The notes below the pieces were generated by a model that was not told the DNA's origin, did no database searches, and saw only the letters and a program-made list of their open reading frames with translations. Shown in pieces: positions 10,740 through 20,075 of a stretch of 52,199 bases of DNA. The DNA is from Paracoccaceae bacterium. Lineage in GTDB: Bacteria; Pseudomonadota; Alphaproteobacteria; Rhodobacterales; Rhodobacteraceae. The stretch covers positions 1-52,199 of the forward strand of contig CACKSH010000011.1 of NCBI GenBank assembly GCA_902602765.1. The letters are read 5' to 3'. Each line of letters begins with the position of its first letter. The stretch's first letter is position 1. The position numbers and the translations under genes were made by a program.

Positions 10740-12437
10740 ATGAAAATTAAGTCTTTAGCACTGGGGATTGTCGGCGCTATTGCTTTGGGGTCCTCAGCAG
10801 TCGCTGACAGGGGGTCCGATGGCAATGTCGGCATCATATATTGGCAGGCCCCGTCAATCTTGAATCCATACCTTTCCGGAGGAACAAAAGATATCGAATC
10901 TTCAAGTATGGTAATTGAGGCACTTGCTGGTTATGACAATAATGGCGCAATGTTCCCTAGACTAGCTACCGAAGTTCCAACTGTGGGTAACGGCGGTATC
11001 AGTTCAGATCTAAAATCAATTACTTGGAATATAAAGCCTGGCATTCTTTGGTCAGACGGCAGTCCGTTCACATCCGCTGATGTTCTATTCACATATGACT
11101 ATTGCATGGGAGAAGCTGGGTGCTACCAGGAAGCGAAGTTCGAAGGTGTCACCACCGTAGAAGCTTTAGACAATCTAACTGTAAAGATCTCTTTTGCAGA
11201 CCCAATGCCCAACCCCTACGGACCGTTTGTTGGGTCCCAAACACCAATTTTGCAAAAAGCTCAATTTGAAAACTGTACGGGTACTCGTCGCCAAGAATGT
11301 ACCGAAGAAAATTTTGGTCCAATCGGTACTGGACCCTTTGTTGTTACGGAATTCAAACCTAATGATGTTATACAGCTGAAAGCAAACGATAACTATAGAG
11401 ATGCTAGCAAACCAGCTTTTGCGACTATGGTTTTCAAAGGTGGAGGAGATGCCGCTGCTGCAGGTAGAGCAGTTATGGAAACTGGTGAATATGATTATGG
11501 CTGGAACTTACAGCTAGCTCCAGAAGTGATCAATCAAATGGCTTCTGCAGGAAAAGGTCAACCACTTGCTGCTTTCGGTACTGCAGTTGAGCGATTAGAA
11601 ATGAATATGACTGATCCATCATCAAGTTTAGATGCTGACACTCGATCAACAAGAAAAGCTTTACACCCATTCCTTAGCGATATTAACGTTAGAAAAGCGC
11701 TTTCAATGGCAATAGACCGCACTCTTCTAACAGAGATAGGCTATGGGGTAGCAGGTAAACCAACTTGTAACCTTGTACCTGGTCCGGAACTATATGCGTC
11801 AGATAACACAGGGTGTTTGACACAGGATATCGAAGGCGCAAAAGCACTACTCGAGGGCGCTGGCTGGAAAGCTGGGGCAGATGGTGTGAGAACAAAAGAT
11901 GGAATGAGACTTTCTGTGCTTTATCAAACTTCAACTAACGCTGTACGTCAAGATTATCAGGCCCTGATCAAAGAATGGTGGGGACAGATTGGAGTTGAAA
12001 CTGAGCTGAGAAACCTCAATGCATCTGTGTTCTTCGGAGGTGATCCAGCTTCACCTGACACATATCAAAAATTCTATGCAGACATTGAAATGTATACAAA
12101 TATTTTTGATGGTACAGATCCTCAAGCTTATCTTTCAGCATATAGATGTGGGAACGAACCAAGCCCCGAAAATGGATGGGCTGGGGAAAATATCAATAGA
12201 TATTGCGATCCTGCATATGACAAATTATTGGATGAGTTAAAGATGACAGCTGATCTCGAAAAAAGAGGCGAAATCGGCAGAAAACTCAATGATATGCTTA
12301 CCAAAGATAGCTATACAATCGTTCCACTGACATGGCGTGGCCGAGTTTCTGCACGTTCTAATTCGCTTGGTGGAGTAGTCCTTAATACATGGGATACCGA
12401 GTTATGGAACGTCGAAGACTGGTATCGAATTGACTAA
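10740..12437 (+). CDS. Periplasmic substrate-binding protein of a peptide/nickel-type ABC importer (SBP family 5)
   Basis: Captures the solute in the periplasm and delivers it to the permeases. The 565-residue protein has a Sec signal peptide (KIK, then a hydrophobic stretch, with likely cleavage after AVA at about residue 22). The family-5 pattern follows: an N-terminal lobe with LNPYLSGG, the WSDGSPFTSADVLFTYDY segment typical of DppA/OppA, NVRKALSMAIDR in the middle, and a C-terminal aromatic-rich lobe. An excellent ribosome binding site, AAGGAG, is six bases upstream. It heads the plus-strand half of the locus and is followed by a strong hairpin before the permease genes. Substrate cannot be deduced; the nearby M20 amidohydrolase suggests a peptide or amide. 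Confidence 0.93.
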   Translation: MKIKSLALGIVGAIALGSSAVADRGSDGNVGIIYWQAPSILNPYLSGGTKDIESSSMVIEALAGYDNNGAMFPRLATEVPTVGNGGISSDLKSITWNIKPGILWSDGSPFTSADVLFTYDYCMGEAGCYQEAKFEGVTTVEALDNLTVKISFADPMPNPYGPFVGSQTPILQKAQFENCTGTRRQECTEENFGPIGTGPFVVTEFKPNDVIQLKANDNYRDASKPAFATMVFKGGGDAAAAGRAVMETGEYDYGWNLQLAPEVINQMASAGKGQPLAAFGTAVERLEMNMTDPSSSLDADTRSTRKALHPFLSDINVRKALSMAIDRTLLTEIGYGVAGKPTCNLVPGPELYASDNTGCLTQDIEGAKALLEGAGWKAGADGVRTKDGMRLSVLYQTSTNAVRQDYQALIKEWWGQIGVETELRNLNASVFFGGDPASPDTYQKFYADIEMYTNIFDGTDPQAYLSAYRCGNEPSPENGWAGENINRYCDPAYDKLLDELKMTADLEKRGEIGRKLNDMLTKDSYTIVPLTWRGRVSARSNSLGGVVLNTWDTELWNVEDWYRID

Positions 12438-12446
12438 GTAATAATG

Positions 12447-12472
12447 GCGCCGGCGCGAACTTGCGCCGGCGC
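12447..12472 (+). terminator. Strong GC hairpin between binding-protein and permease genes
   Basis: A perfect 10-bp stem, GCGCCGGCGC, with loop GAACTT and then a short ACTTTTAG. It begins nine bases after the binding-protein stop. Such hairpins commonly stabilise the upstream message or partly terminate, giving far more binding protein than permease. The T-tract is short, so partial termination or 3'-end protection is more likely than full termination. Confidence 0.75.
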
Positions 12473-12493
12473 ACTTTTAGAAAGACCCCTCAA

Positions 12494-13501
12494 ATGTTAA
12501 CCTACATTGTTCGGCGTTTGCTTTTAGCAATACCAACGTTGCTGTTCATCGCGGCATGTATTTTTTTGTTATTAAATTTGGCACCGAATGATCCGATGGC
12601 CCAAGTGCCAATGACTATACCTCCTGACGTCAAAGAAAAAATGCGAGAGGCTTTAGGGCTCGGCCAACCATTACATGTCCAATTTTTAAAATGGGTTATA
12701 CAATTTTTTTGGGTAGAGCCCCAAGTGTTTGTTGATTACCTCTTCAATACCTCATTTTCGGAGGGGAAGCAGCGAATATTTAGTTGGCAAACTAGAAGTC
12801 CGGTCATGGATATTGTAGTCCAGCGATTACCTCAAACACTTTGGGTTGTAGGTATGTCTTATATTGTAGGTATTTTAATAGCCCTGCCAATCGGAATTTA
12901 CTCAGCCTATCGTCAGTATTCAGTATTCGATCAAGTTGGAACTTTTGTTACAATGGTAGGTTATTCTGTACCACCTTTTTTTAGTGGTGTTTTTGTTATT
13001 GTTCTTTTTTCTGTACAACTAGGCTGGCTTCCGTCTGTCTACGATACGTTGCATGAGGTAGTAGACTGGGAGACATTCAAGTATCAATTTCGCCAAATGA
13101 TTATGCCAGTAATGGTACTTGCACTTCAAACCACAGCCCAAATAAGTCGCTTTATGAGGTCTTCGATGCTCGACAACTTGAACCAAGACTATGTAAGGAC
13201 TGCAAGAGCCAAAGGATTAAGCGAGTGGACCGTAGTTACCATTCATGTATTAAGAAACTCTATGATCCCCGTTGTGACCGTAATTGCTCTAGGAATCCCT
13301 AGTATTTTTGGTGGGGCAATAATTACGGAGCAAGTATTTAAAGTAAACGGAATCGGTCAGCAGTTAATTAATGCAATATACGCCAACGACTTGCCTACCG
13401 TACAAACAATTACTTTTATGTTCGCTGTTCTGATAGTAATTTTTAATCTGATTGCGGATATTCTTTATGGAATTTTAGATCCGAGGATCCGATATGACTG
13501 A
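12494..13501 (+). CDS. ABC importer permease, DppB type
   Basis: First inner-membrane permease of the peptide-type importer; 335 residues from the chosen start. The N-terminus MLTYIVRRLLLAIPTLL is characteristic of DppB/OppB. Multiple hydrophobic segments follow, and the EAA coupling loop with RTARAKGLSEW lies in the second half. The protein closes with the family ending DPRIRYD. The longer frame from a TTG inside the GC hairpin is rejected because it would begin within the stem. The ribosome binding site is weak (AGAAAGA). Its stop overlaps the start of the DppC-type gene by eight bases, so the two are translationally coupled. Confidence 0.93.
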   Translation: MLTYIVRRLLLAIPTLLFIAACIFLLLNLAPNDPMAQVPMTIPPDVKEKMREALGLGQPLHVQFLKWVIQFFWVEPQVFVDYLFNTSFSEGKQRIFSWQTRSPVMDIVVQRLPQTLWVVGMSYIVGILIALPIGIYSAYRQYSVFDQVGTFVTMVGYSVPPFFSGVFVIVLFSVQLGWLPSVYDTLHEVVDWETFKYQFRQMIMPVMVLALQTTAQISRFMRSSMLDNLNQDYVRTARAKGLSEWTVVTIHVLRNSMIPVVTVIALGIPSIFGGAIITEQVFKVNGIGQQLINAIYANDLPTVQTITFMFAVLIVIFNLIADILYGILDPRIRYD

Positions 13502-14405
13502 TAACGTCCAAGTTAGTGCGTTGAACAAAACCAATAATAAATGGTTAGATGTCTGGAATGAGTTTAAAAACCACAAAGGTGCACTTGCCGGTGCTATTAT
13601 TTTTGCGCTCATTGTAATTCTAGTACTCCTCGGGCCTTTTATTTGGCCGTACGAAGCGAACGGCATTAACATAAGAATTAGAAATCAAGGTCCAAGTCTA
13701 GCACATCCTCTCGGGACTGATCAATTAGGTCGAGATACACTTGCTAGAATCATGGCAGGGGGACGAACATCAATTACCGTTGGCCTAACAGCAATGTTGC
13801 TGTCATTATTTTTGGGTACTTTAATTGGAGTAGTAGCAGGTTATTTTAAAAAGCTGGATAGCGTTCTAATGCGGTTCACAGACCTATTTTTATCTCTACC
13901 TCTTCTTCCACTACTTTTGGTTATGATGCTTCTTTTCAGGGAGCCATTAAGCACATCATTTGGACCAGAAAAGGGAATGTTTATTTTGATAGTTGTCTCA
14001 ATTGGGATTACTAGCTGGATGCCGACTGCCCGCATTGTAAGGGGCGACGTTTTAGCGATCAAAGAACGAGAATTCATATTAGCAGCTCGCTCTATTGGTG
14101 GAACTGACACCAAAATTATTTTCCGACACATCCTTCCAAATGTGCTTTCTCCGATTATGGTTTCTGCCACACTGGGAATTGCAAATGCTATAATAACAGA
14201 AAGTGCCTTATCATTTCTTGGACTAGGCTTTCCTCCCGATTTTCCTACTTGGGGAAGGCTTTTAAATGACGCCGTTGATTATTTACAGCAATTTCCTGAA
14301 CGTGTTTTCTGGCCTGGACTTGCTATTTCTCTCACTGTGTTAAGCATTAACTACTTAGGCGACGGCTTAAGGGATGCATTAGACCCAAGAATTCGAGGAA
14401 GATAG
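13494..14405 (+). CDS. ABC importer permease, DppC type
   Basis: Second permease, pairing with the DppB-type protein to form the channel. The 303 residues have a hydrophilic N-terminus and a first membrane segment at about 30-50. The HPLGTDQLGRD motif typical of DppC/OppC follows, then further membrane segments and the EAA loop with ARSIGGTDTKIIFRH. It ends with DPRIRGR. The ATG overlaps the upstream stop (ATGACTGA). It is the last gene of the plus-strand half of the locus, and the fused ATPase at 8.6-10.4 kb would energise it. Confidence 0.94.
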   Translation: MTDNVQVSALNKTNNKWLDVWNEFKNHKGALAGAIIFALIVILVLLGPFIWPYEANGINIRIRNQGPSLAHPLGTDQLGRDTLARIMAGGRTSITVGLTAMLLSLFLGTLIGVVAGYFKKLDSVLMRFTDLFLSLPLLPLLLVMMLLFREPLSTSFGPEKGMFILIVVSIGITSWMPTARIVRGDVLAIKEREFILAARSIGGTDTKIIFRHILPNVLSPIMVSATLGIANAIITESALSFLGLGFPPDFPTWGRLLNDAVDYLQQFPERVFWPGLAISLTVLSINYLGDGLRDALDPRIRGR

Positions 14406-14568
14406 GGGAAAGTTTCATACAAAACCATATGCCGACACTTTTTTTTGGATTATAGTATCAAGCCTGATACCAGCAAATTTTAACCTTGCTTAGTTGGTGA
14501 ATACCAACAATTAAAACAAATGAGTTAAGCACGTTTGATACACTTAAAACAATTTAGCCGTATAATGA
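14406..14568. other. Convergent intergenic region with two small hairpins
   Basis: Lies between the 3' ends of the permease gene (plus) and pntB (minus). Two inverted repeats are visible: GTATCA-AGCC-TGATAC at 14455-14470 and GTTGGT-GAAT-ACCAAC at 14493-14508. Either could help end transcription from one side, but neither is followed by a clean T-run. No gene is seen. Confidence 0.35.
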
Positions 14569-16005
14569 TTAGTCTATCATTGCCAAAAGCTTATTTAAAC
14601 TGTCTTTTGCATCTCCATAAAACATTCGTGTGTTTTCTTTGAAGAAAAGTGGATTTTCGATACCCGAATAGCCGGTTCCTTGCCCACGTTTAGAGACAAA
14701 TACCTGTTTTGCTTTCCAGCACTCCAGCACAGGCATACCTGCAATTGGACTATTAGGATCTTCTTGAGCGGCAGGGTTAACAATGTCATTGGAACCTATA
14801 ACGATTGCAACGTCAGTATCTAGAAAATCATCATTTATTTCATCCATTTCAAGCACAATATCGTACGGAACTTTCGCCTCTGCCAACAACACATTCATGT
14901 GTCCTGGTAATCTTCCCGCGACTGGATGAATAGCAAATCTAACATTTTTACCTTTTGCTCTTAATCTTTTAGTTAGCTCGGAAACTGCTTGTTGGGCTTG
15001 AGCAACCGCAAGACCATATCCTGGAATTATTATGACGCTATCAGCATCATTTAAGGCAGAAGCAACCCCGTCGGCATCTATTGCAACTTGTTCACCCTCT
15101 ACTTCCATAGCCGGACCTGACGTACCACCAAACCCGCCAAGTATAACTGAGACAAATGATCTATTCATCGCTTTACACATTATGTAACTAAGGATCGCAC
15201 CAGAGGAACCAACAAGCGCTCCCACAACAATCAACAGGTCATTTCCTAAACTAAAACCAATCGCTGCCGCAGCCCAACCAGAATAACTGTTGAGCATTGA
15301 TACGACAACTGGCATATCAGCCCCGCCAATCCCCATTATCAAATGGAAACCTATGAAAAATGCTAAAATAGTCATTAAAAGAAGTGGTAAAATCCCACCT
15401 GATTGTAGGTACCAAACTAAGCATAATACGGAACCAATAGCGGCTGCAGCATTTAAAAAATGCCCACCAGGCAGTTTCAAAGCAGCAGAAGTAACGCGAC
15501 CTGATAATTTACCATAAGCAATTATAGACCCAGTGAAGGTAATAGCACCAATAAACACACCTAAAAATAGCTCTACTCTCAATATATTTATTTCCACAGC
15601 AGATTTTTTAGCAACCAACGCAGCGAAGCCCGTTAAATCTTTTACAGTTTCTGCGGTTATAGCCGAAGATACATTTTTGATTTCCAAATCAGCATTAAAA
15701 CCTACAAAAACGGCCGCCAGTCCTACTAAAGCGTGCATACCTGCCACAAGCTCAGGCATTTGCGTCATTTCAACTCGGGCTGCTAGAAAATATCCAATCA
15801 CACCACCGGCTGCAATAAGAACAATCGACAATGCCCATAAGCCAGAACCTGGACCAATTAATGTTGCAAATACGGCTAGGGCCATCCCAACGATTCCATA
15901 CCACACGGCACGCTTTGCACTTTCCTGACCAGACAATCCACCCAAAGAGAGTATAAATAAAACGGCAGCTACAACATATGCGGCAGTAGTAAATCCTAAT
16001 TCCAT
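14569..16005 (-). CDS. pntB: NAD(P) transhydrogenase subunit beta
   Basis: Membrane subunit of the proton-translocating transhydrogenase, which makes NADPH from NADH using the proton gradient. The 478 residues have about eight to nine membrane helices in the first 300. A C-terminal NADP-binding domain follows, with [42 protein letters not shown] and the [16 protein letters not shown] segment. Length matches the family (about 460-480). It starts 12 bases after the pntA stop on the same strand and forms an operon with it. Confidence 0.97.
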   Translation of the reverse strand: MELGFTTAAYVVAAVLFILSLGGLSGQESAKRAVWYGIVGMALAVFATLIGPGSGLWALSIVLIAAGGVIGYFLAARVEMTQMPELVAGMHALVGLAAVFVGFNADLEIKNVSSAITAETVKDLTGFAALVAKKSAVEINILRVELFLGVFIGAITFTGSIIAYGKLSGRVTSAALKLPGGHFLNAAAAIGSVLCLVWYLQSGGILPLLLMTILAFFIGFHLIMGIGGADMPVVVSMLNSYSGWAAAAIGFSLGNDLLIVVGALVGSSGAILSYIMCKAMNRSFVSVILGGFGGTSGPAMEVEGEQVAIDADGVASALNDADSVIIIPGYGLAVAQAQQAVSELTKRLRAKGKNVRFAIHPVAGRLPGHMNVLLAEAKVPYDIVLEMDEINDDFLDTDVAIVIGSNDIVNPAAQEDPNSPIAGMPVLECWKAKQVFVSKRGQGTGYSGIENPLFFKENTRMFYGDAKDSLNKLLAMID

Positions 16006-16017
16006 AATTCTAACCCC

Positions 16018-17589
16018 TTAAGATTTCTGGAACATAGCGAGCATTCGCCTAGTAACGAGAAACCCACCAAAAATATTTATACCAGCCATAAAAACCGATA
16101 ATGCTGCAAGTAAGATCACTAAGAATGAGCCTGAACCTATTTGCATTAACGCACCAAGAATAATGATAGAAGATATTGCATTAGTAACAGCCATTAGCGG
16201 AGTGTGAAGTGCATGGCTGACGTTCCATATCACTTGAAACCCGACAAAGACTGCAAGGACAAAAACGATAAAATGCTGCATGAAACTCGCCGGAGCAACC
16301 AGCCCAACACCTAATGTAACTGCACCACCAACCGCTAACATGATAACCTGTTGGCGCGTTTTAGCATTGAAGTCTTCTCGTTCTTTCTCTCGTAACTCCT
16401 CGGGAGAAAGCTCCTTCGGCTTTTCCTGCGTTTTTGCTGCAATGGCATTTATTTTTGGTGGTGGCGGTGGATAAGTTATTTCTCCCTCAAAAGCAACCGT
16501 TGATCCCCTAATCACATCATCTTCCATATTATGATTTAATTCTCCATTTTTATCTGGAGTTAGATCACTAATCATGTGCCTAATATTAGTTGCGTATAAA
16601 TTTGAGGCCTGCGCAGCCATCCTGCTTGGAAAATCCGAATATCCAATGATAGTAACGCCATTATCTGTGACTACTTTTTCATCCAGCACGGTTTGCTTGC
16701 AGTTACCACCTTTTTCAGCGGCTAAATCAACTATAACCGAACCTGGTTTCATTGATTTGACCATATCAGAGGTCCATAATTCTGGAGCATCACGATTTGG
16801 GATAAGTGCCGTGGTAATAACAATATCAACCTCGGATGCTAACTCTCTAAACTTAGCAAGTTGAGCCTCTCTAAACTCTGGCGATGAAACTGAAGCATAC
16901 CCACCAGTTTTAGCACCATCTTGCTGTTGCTCTTCAAAATCAAGATACACGAATTCAGCACCCATCGACTCTACTTGCTCTGCCACTTCTGGCCTTACGT
17001 CAAAAGCATAAGTGATAGCTCCTAAAGAAGTAGCTGTTCCAATTGCAGCAAGACCAGCAACACCGGCTCCAATTATGAGTACTTTCGCAGGGGGTACTTT
17101 GCCCGCTGCAGTCACCTGACCAGTAAAAAACCTTCCAAAATTATTACTCGCTTCAATAACGGCTCTATAGCCAGCTATGTTAGCCATCGATGAAAGCGCA
17201 TCCATCTTTTGAGCACGGCTAATTCTTGGAACCATTTCCATCGCTATGATATTTGCTTTTTTAGTTTTAGCCAGGTCTAAACCCTGTTCATTTGCAGCTG
17301 GATTGAAAAACGAAATCAACGTTTGGCCAGCAGACAATCTTTTAAGCTCGGCGGCAGAGGGTTGGCGAACCTTAGTAACTATTTCAGAGTCTTTCCATAA
17401 AGCAGCTGCCGTTTTGACAATCTTTACACCAGCCTCTTTATAAACTTTGTCCGAATACCCTGCAGCGCTTCCCGCGCCACTTTCAATCAAACACTCATAA
17501 CCTAACTTCTGGAGTTGAAGAGCACTGTCAGGGGTAAGAGCAACCCTATTTTCGCCCTCAAAAATTTCTTTGGGAGTACCGATTTTCAA
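16018..17589 (-). CDS. pntA: NAD(P) transhydrogenase subunit alpha (fused form)
   Basis: Carries the NAD(H)-binding domain of the transhydrogenase plus the alpha membrane helices. The 523 residues begin with the family's [20 protein letters not shown]. The nucleotide-binding motif [14 protein letters not shown] is in the second half of the soluble domain, and the last roughly 115 residues hold about four hydrophobic helices. Alpha1 and alpha2 are therefore one polypeptide, as in E. coli, not split into pntAA and pntAB as in Rhodospirillum rubrum. The start is TTG at 17589, supported by GAGGA seven bases upstream and by the canonical N-terminus. It is first in the pntA-pntB operon. Confidence 0.97.
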   Translation of the reverse strand: MKIGTPKEIFEGENRVALTPDSALQLQKLGYECLIESGAGSAAGYSDKVYKEAGVKIVKTAAALWKDSEIVTKVRQPSAAELKRLSAGQTLISFFNPAANEQGLDLAKTKKANIIAMEMVPRISRAQKMDALSSMANIAGYRAVIEASNNFGRFFTGQVTAAGKVPPAKVLIIGAGVAGLAAIGTATSLGAITYAFDVRPEVAEQVESMGAEFVYLDFEEQQQDGAKTGGYASVSSPEFREAQLAKFRELASEVDIVITTALIPNRDAPELWTSDMVKSMKPGSVIVDLAAEKGGNCKQTVLDEKVVTDNGVTIIGYSDFPSRMAAQASNLYATNIRHMISDLTPDKNGELNHNMEDDVIRGSTVAFEGEITYPPPPPKINAIAAKTQEKPKELSPEELREKEREDFNAKTRQQVIMLAVGGAVTLGVGLVAPASFMQHFIVFVLAVFVGFQVIWNVSHALHTPLMAVTNAISSIIILGALMQIGSGSFLVILLAALSVFMAGINIFGGFLVTRRMLAMFQKS

Positions 17590-17793
17590 AGTCTTATCCT
17601 CATTTAAATATACTTAGAGACACATCTGAGGTGCTTCCTATACGCAACATTATTAAAGATCAATGTGCTTGGAGTTAAAAATTATGTCGCAAGGCAATTT
17701 AATCAATATGCGCAATTTTTAAATATGGTAAATGCTCCAACGCTATCAAAGTGGAAGTACAGTAATCCTATCAACACCATGCCGAAGATTTTA
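17590..17793. promoter_or_regulatory. Upstream region of pntAB
   Basis: About 200 bases between the pntA start and the end of the next minus-strand gene. It should hold the pntAB promoter and the terminator of the upstream gene. I see the pntA ribosome binding site (GAGGA) but no convincing promoter boxes, RNA gene or small ORF. Confidence 0.3.
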
Positions 17794-18744
17794 TTATTCC
17801 CATTCCATTTCTTCAAAAACCCTGCCAGCATTTTTCTTGGCTAATTCTTCAAAAGTGTCTAAATTTTTCCATTTGTTTTGATCGACATAATAAGCCGAGG
17901 CTAAATCACCTCCGGCATCAATATGACTTTTAATCTTTTCCCTAAGATCCAACAAATATCCAATCGTATATTTTTCGACCTGAGGTAAATTTGTGGGATG
18001 CCCATGCCCAGGAATTACATATCGCGGATTAAGAGGCGCAAAAGCATCTTTCCAAGTTTCTATCCAACAGCTTGTGCAGGTATTTTCAAAAATTGGAAGC
18101 ATTCGTTCATGAAATGCTATATCACCAGCAATCATCAAAGACCATTCAGGGATCCAGACCTGAGTATCACCTGGACCATGAGCATCCCCAAGATGTAAAA
18201 TCTGGAAATCTACACCTCCTAAAGTAAAAAAATAAGTATCAGAAAAAGAAATATTAGCAGGCACTACCCTCGTGCCGTCTGCCTTCTCTCTATTGTAGCG
18301 CTTCATTTGCTCTAGAATTTGATGGGCATTATCTTTAACCTCAAGTATTGCCTCTTCATGAGCTACTATATCAATACCAAGGTCCGACCAATACGAATTA
18401 CCTAACATTGCATGCCCCTGACCATTTTCGTTAATTACAAGCTTAACTGGCAGATCAGTAACTTCTTTGATCTCACGGTGTATTGCCTCTGCCAATAGAA
18501 ATGATGCACCAGAATTTATAACTACAACACCATTTGAAGTTACCACAAAAGATAAATTATTATTGTGACCAGAGTTTTCGTAAGTAGGTGGTGCAGTAGC
18601 ACCAATGGCGGAAAATACTCCCGGTATGAATTCTGAGGGTTTCGAATATAAAACTGATTGGGGATATTGATCAGGAATATTTTCATTCGCGAGAATGTAA
18701 TCGAATATAAATATCAAAAAGAAAAAATATCTCAAAAGTTTCAT
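17794..18744 (-). CDS. Exported metallo-beta-lactamase-fold protein with degraded metal site
   Basis: MBL-fold hydrolase-like protein of 316 residues. The chosen ATG (18744) has GAGG seven bases upstream and opens a signal peptide (MKLLRYFFFLIFIFDYILA), so it is probably exported; a 12-codon upstream extension is unlikely. The usual metal motif HxHxDH is replaced by ENGQGH at 106-111, keeping only the last His. The later ligands are retained: His189 (GDAHGPGD), Asp208 (AGDIAF) and His247 (PGHGHP). There is a CTSC pair at 223-226. It may bind one metal, or have lost hydrolase activity. Some exported MBL proteins occur in quinoprotein systems, but no such gene is seen here. Function unknown. 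Confidence 0.8.
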   Translation of the reverse strand: MKLLRYFFFLIFIFDYILANENIPDQYPQSVLYSKPSEFIPGVFSAIGATAPPTYENSGHNNNLSFVVTSNGVVVINSGASFLLAEAIHREIKEVTDLPVKLVINENGQGHAMLGNSYWSDLGIDIVAHEEAILEVKDNAHQILEQMKRYNREKADGTRVVPANISFSDTYFFTLGGVDFQILHLGDAHGPGDTQVWIPEWSLMIAGDIAFHERMLPIFENTCTSCWIETWKDAFAPLNPRYVIPGHGHPTNLPQVEKYTIGYLLDLREKIKSHIDAGGDLASAYYVDQNKWKNLDTFEELAKKNAGRVFEEMEWE

Positions 18745-18867
18745 ATAAACCTCGTAAAACTCATAAAATTTTTGAAACAAAAAATATCAATTGTGTTTCA
18801 TGTCACATTGCTGTTGTAAGTACAAGAACTTAGTAAGCCAGCTAATAGTAAAAGTGTTATCGGCCAA

Positions 18868-20061
18868 ATGACAAATTTTGAAGAGACAAAAAAGCAATTT
18901 ATACTTCCAGAGGGCGTTGTTTATTTAGATGGCAACTCATTAGGCCCCATGCCTAAAAATGTCTCAGATAAACTTGGAAACGTACTTAATGACGAATGGT
19001 CGAAAATGCTTATAAATGGCTGGAACGATGCAGAATGGATGTTTCAACCTGAATACCTGGGTAACAAAATATCAAGAATTATTGGGGCTGAAGAGAATTC
19101 AGTAGTTGTTGGAGAAACTTTATCTGTTCGAGTTTATCAAGCATTAGGTAGTGCAATTCGAGATACAAATAAAAGGAAAATTATACTTACTGACAGCGGT
19201 AATTTTCCGTCCGATTTGTATATGGCGCAAGGGCTCTTAGAGCTATTAAATGGTCAATTTGAGCTTCGCGTTTGCGAACCAAGCGAAATATTAAAAAATT
19301 TAAATGAAGAGATAGCAATCTTGATGCTGACGGACGTCGACTACCGCACCGGAAGAAGGCATGATATTGCAGAAATCAATAAAAATGCAAAAGACAATGG
19401 GATTATCACGATTTGGGATCTAGCTCACTCTGCTGGAGCATTAAATTTAAAATTAAAAGATTGGAACGTCGACTATGCAATCGGTTGTACGTACAAGTTC
19501 CTTAACGGAGGACCAGGTTCTCCCGCATTTATCTATGTTAACCCTAAAATAATTGATATGATTAAACCCTCGTTAATGGGTTGGTTGGGTCATAAAACGC
19601 CATTTGATTTTTCACATACATATGTACCTGGAACCGGTATAAACAGAATGAAAATAGGAACTCCACCAGTTCTAGCTAATGCTGCTCTTACAGCGTCTCT
19701 TGAAATTTGGGATACGATCGACATGGCTGATCTTCGTTCAAAATCGATCGAACTTTCTGAAAGATTAATAAAAGGGTTGAAAAATACTTGCCCCAACCTG
19801 AAATTAGCATCGCCAGCAGTTGCCGAAGATAGGGGTTCACAGGTTTCATTTTATTTCGAACATGGTTATCCAGCTGTTCAAGCATTAATAGACAGGGGAG
19901 TTATCGGAGATTTTAGATCACCGAATATCATGCGGTTTGGAATTACACCCTTGTATATATCAGAAAAAGATATAGACCTTGCGATTGATGTTATTTCGAC
20001 AGTTACAAAAAACTCTTTATGGGACAAACCTAAATACAAAAAAAGAAAATTTGTTACTTAA
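18868..20061 (+). CDS. kynU: Kynureninase
   Basis: PLP enzyme hydrolysing L-kynurenine (or 3-hydroxykynurenine) to anthranilate (or 3-hydroxyanthranilate) and alanine, in tryptophan catabolism or NAD synthesis. The 397 residues show YLDGNSLGPMP near the N-terminus, the PLP-interacting WDLAHSAGA (Asp184), the Schiff-base lysine in CTYKFLNGGPGSP (Lys210) and a GWLGH segment. Length fits bacterial KynU (about 400-415). Tryptophan dioxygenase and kynurenine formamidase genes are not adjacent. It converges with the PuuD-like gene, only 14 bases apart. Confidence 0.93.
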   Translation: MTNFEETKKQFILPEGVVYLDGNSLGPMPKNVSDKLGNVLNDEWSKMLINGWNDAEWMFQPEYLGNKISRIIGAEENSVVVGETLSVRVYQALGSAIRDTNKRKIILTDSGNFPSDLYMAQGLLELLNGQFELRVCEPSEILKNLNEEIAILMLTDVDYRTGRRHDIAEINKNAKDNGIITIWDLAHSAGALNLKLKDWNVDYAIGCTYKFLNGGPGSPAFIYVNPKIIDMIKPSLMGWLGHKTPFDFSHTYVPGTGINRMKIGTPPVLANAALTASLEIWDTIDMADLRSKSIELSERLIKGLKNTCPNLKLASPAVAEDRGSQVSFYFEHGYPAVQALIDRGVIGDFRSPNIMRFGITPLYISEKDIDLAIDVISTVTKNSLWDKPKYKKRKFVT

Positions 20062-20075
20062 CGAATGAAGATTAT

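Noticed and set aside
12461-12493. N-terminal extension of the DppB-type permease from a TTG
   Set aside because: It would start inside the stem of the GC hairpin, and the typical N-terminus begins at the ATG at 12494.
15290-15928. Open frames antisense to pntB
   Set aside because: Mirror frames of a membrane-protein gene with no independent support.
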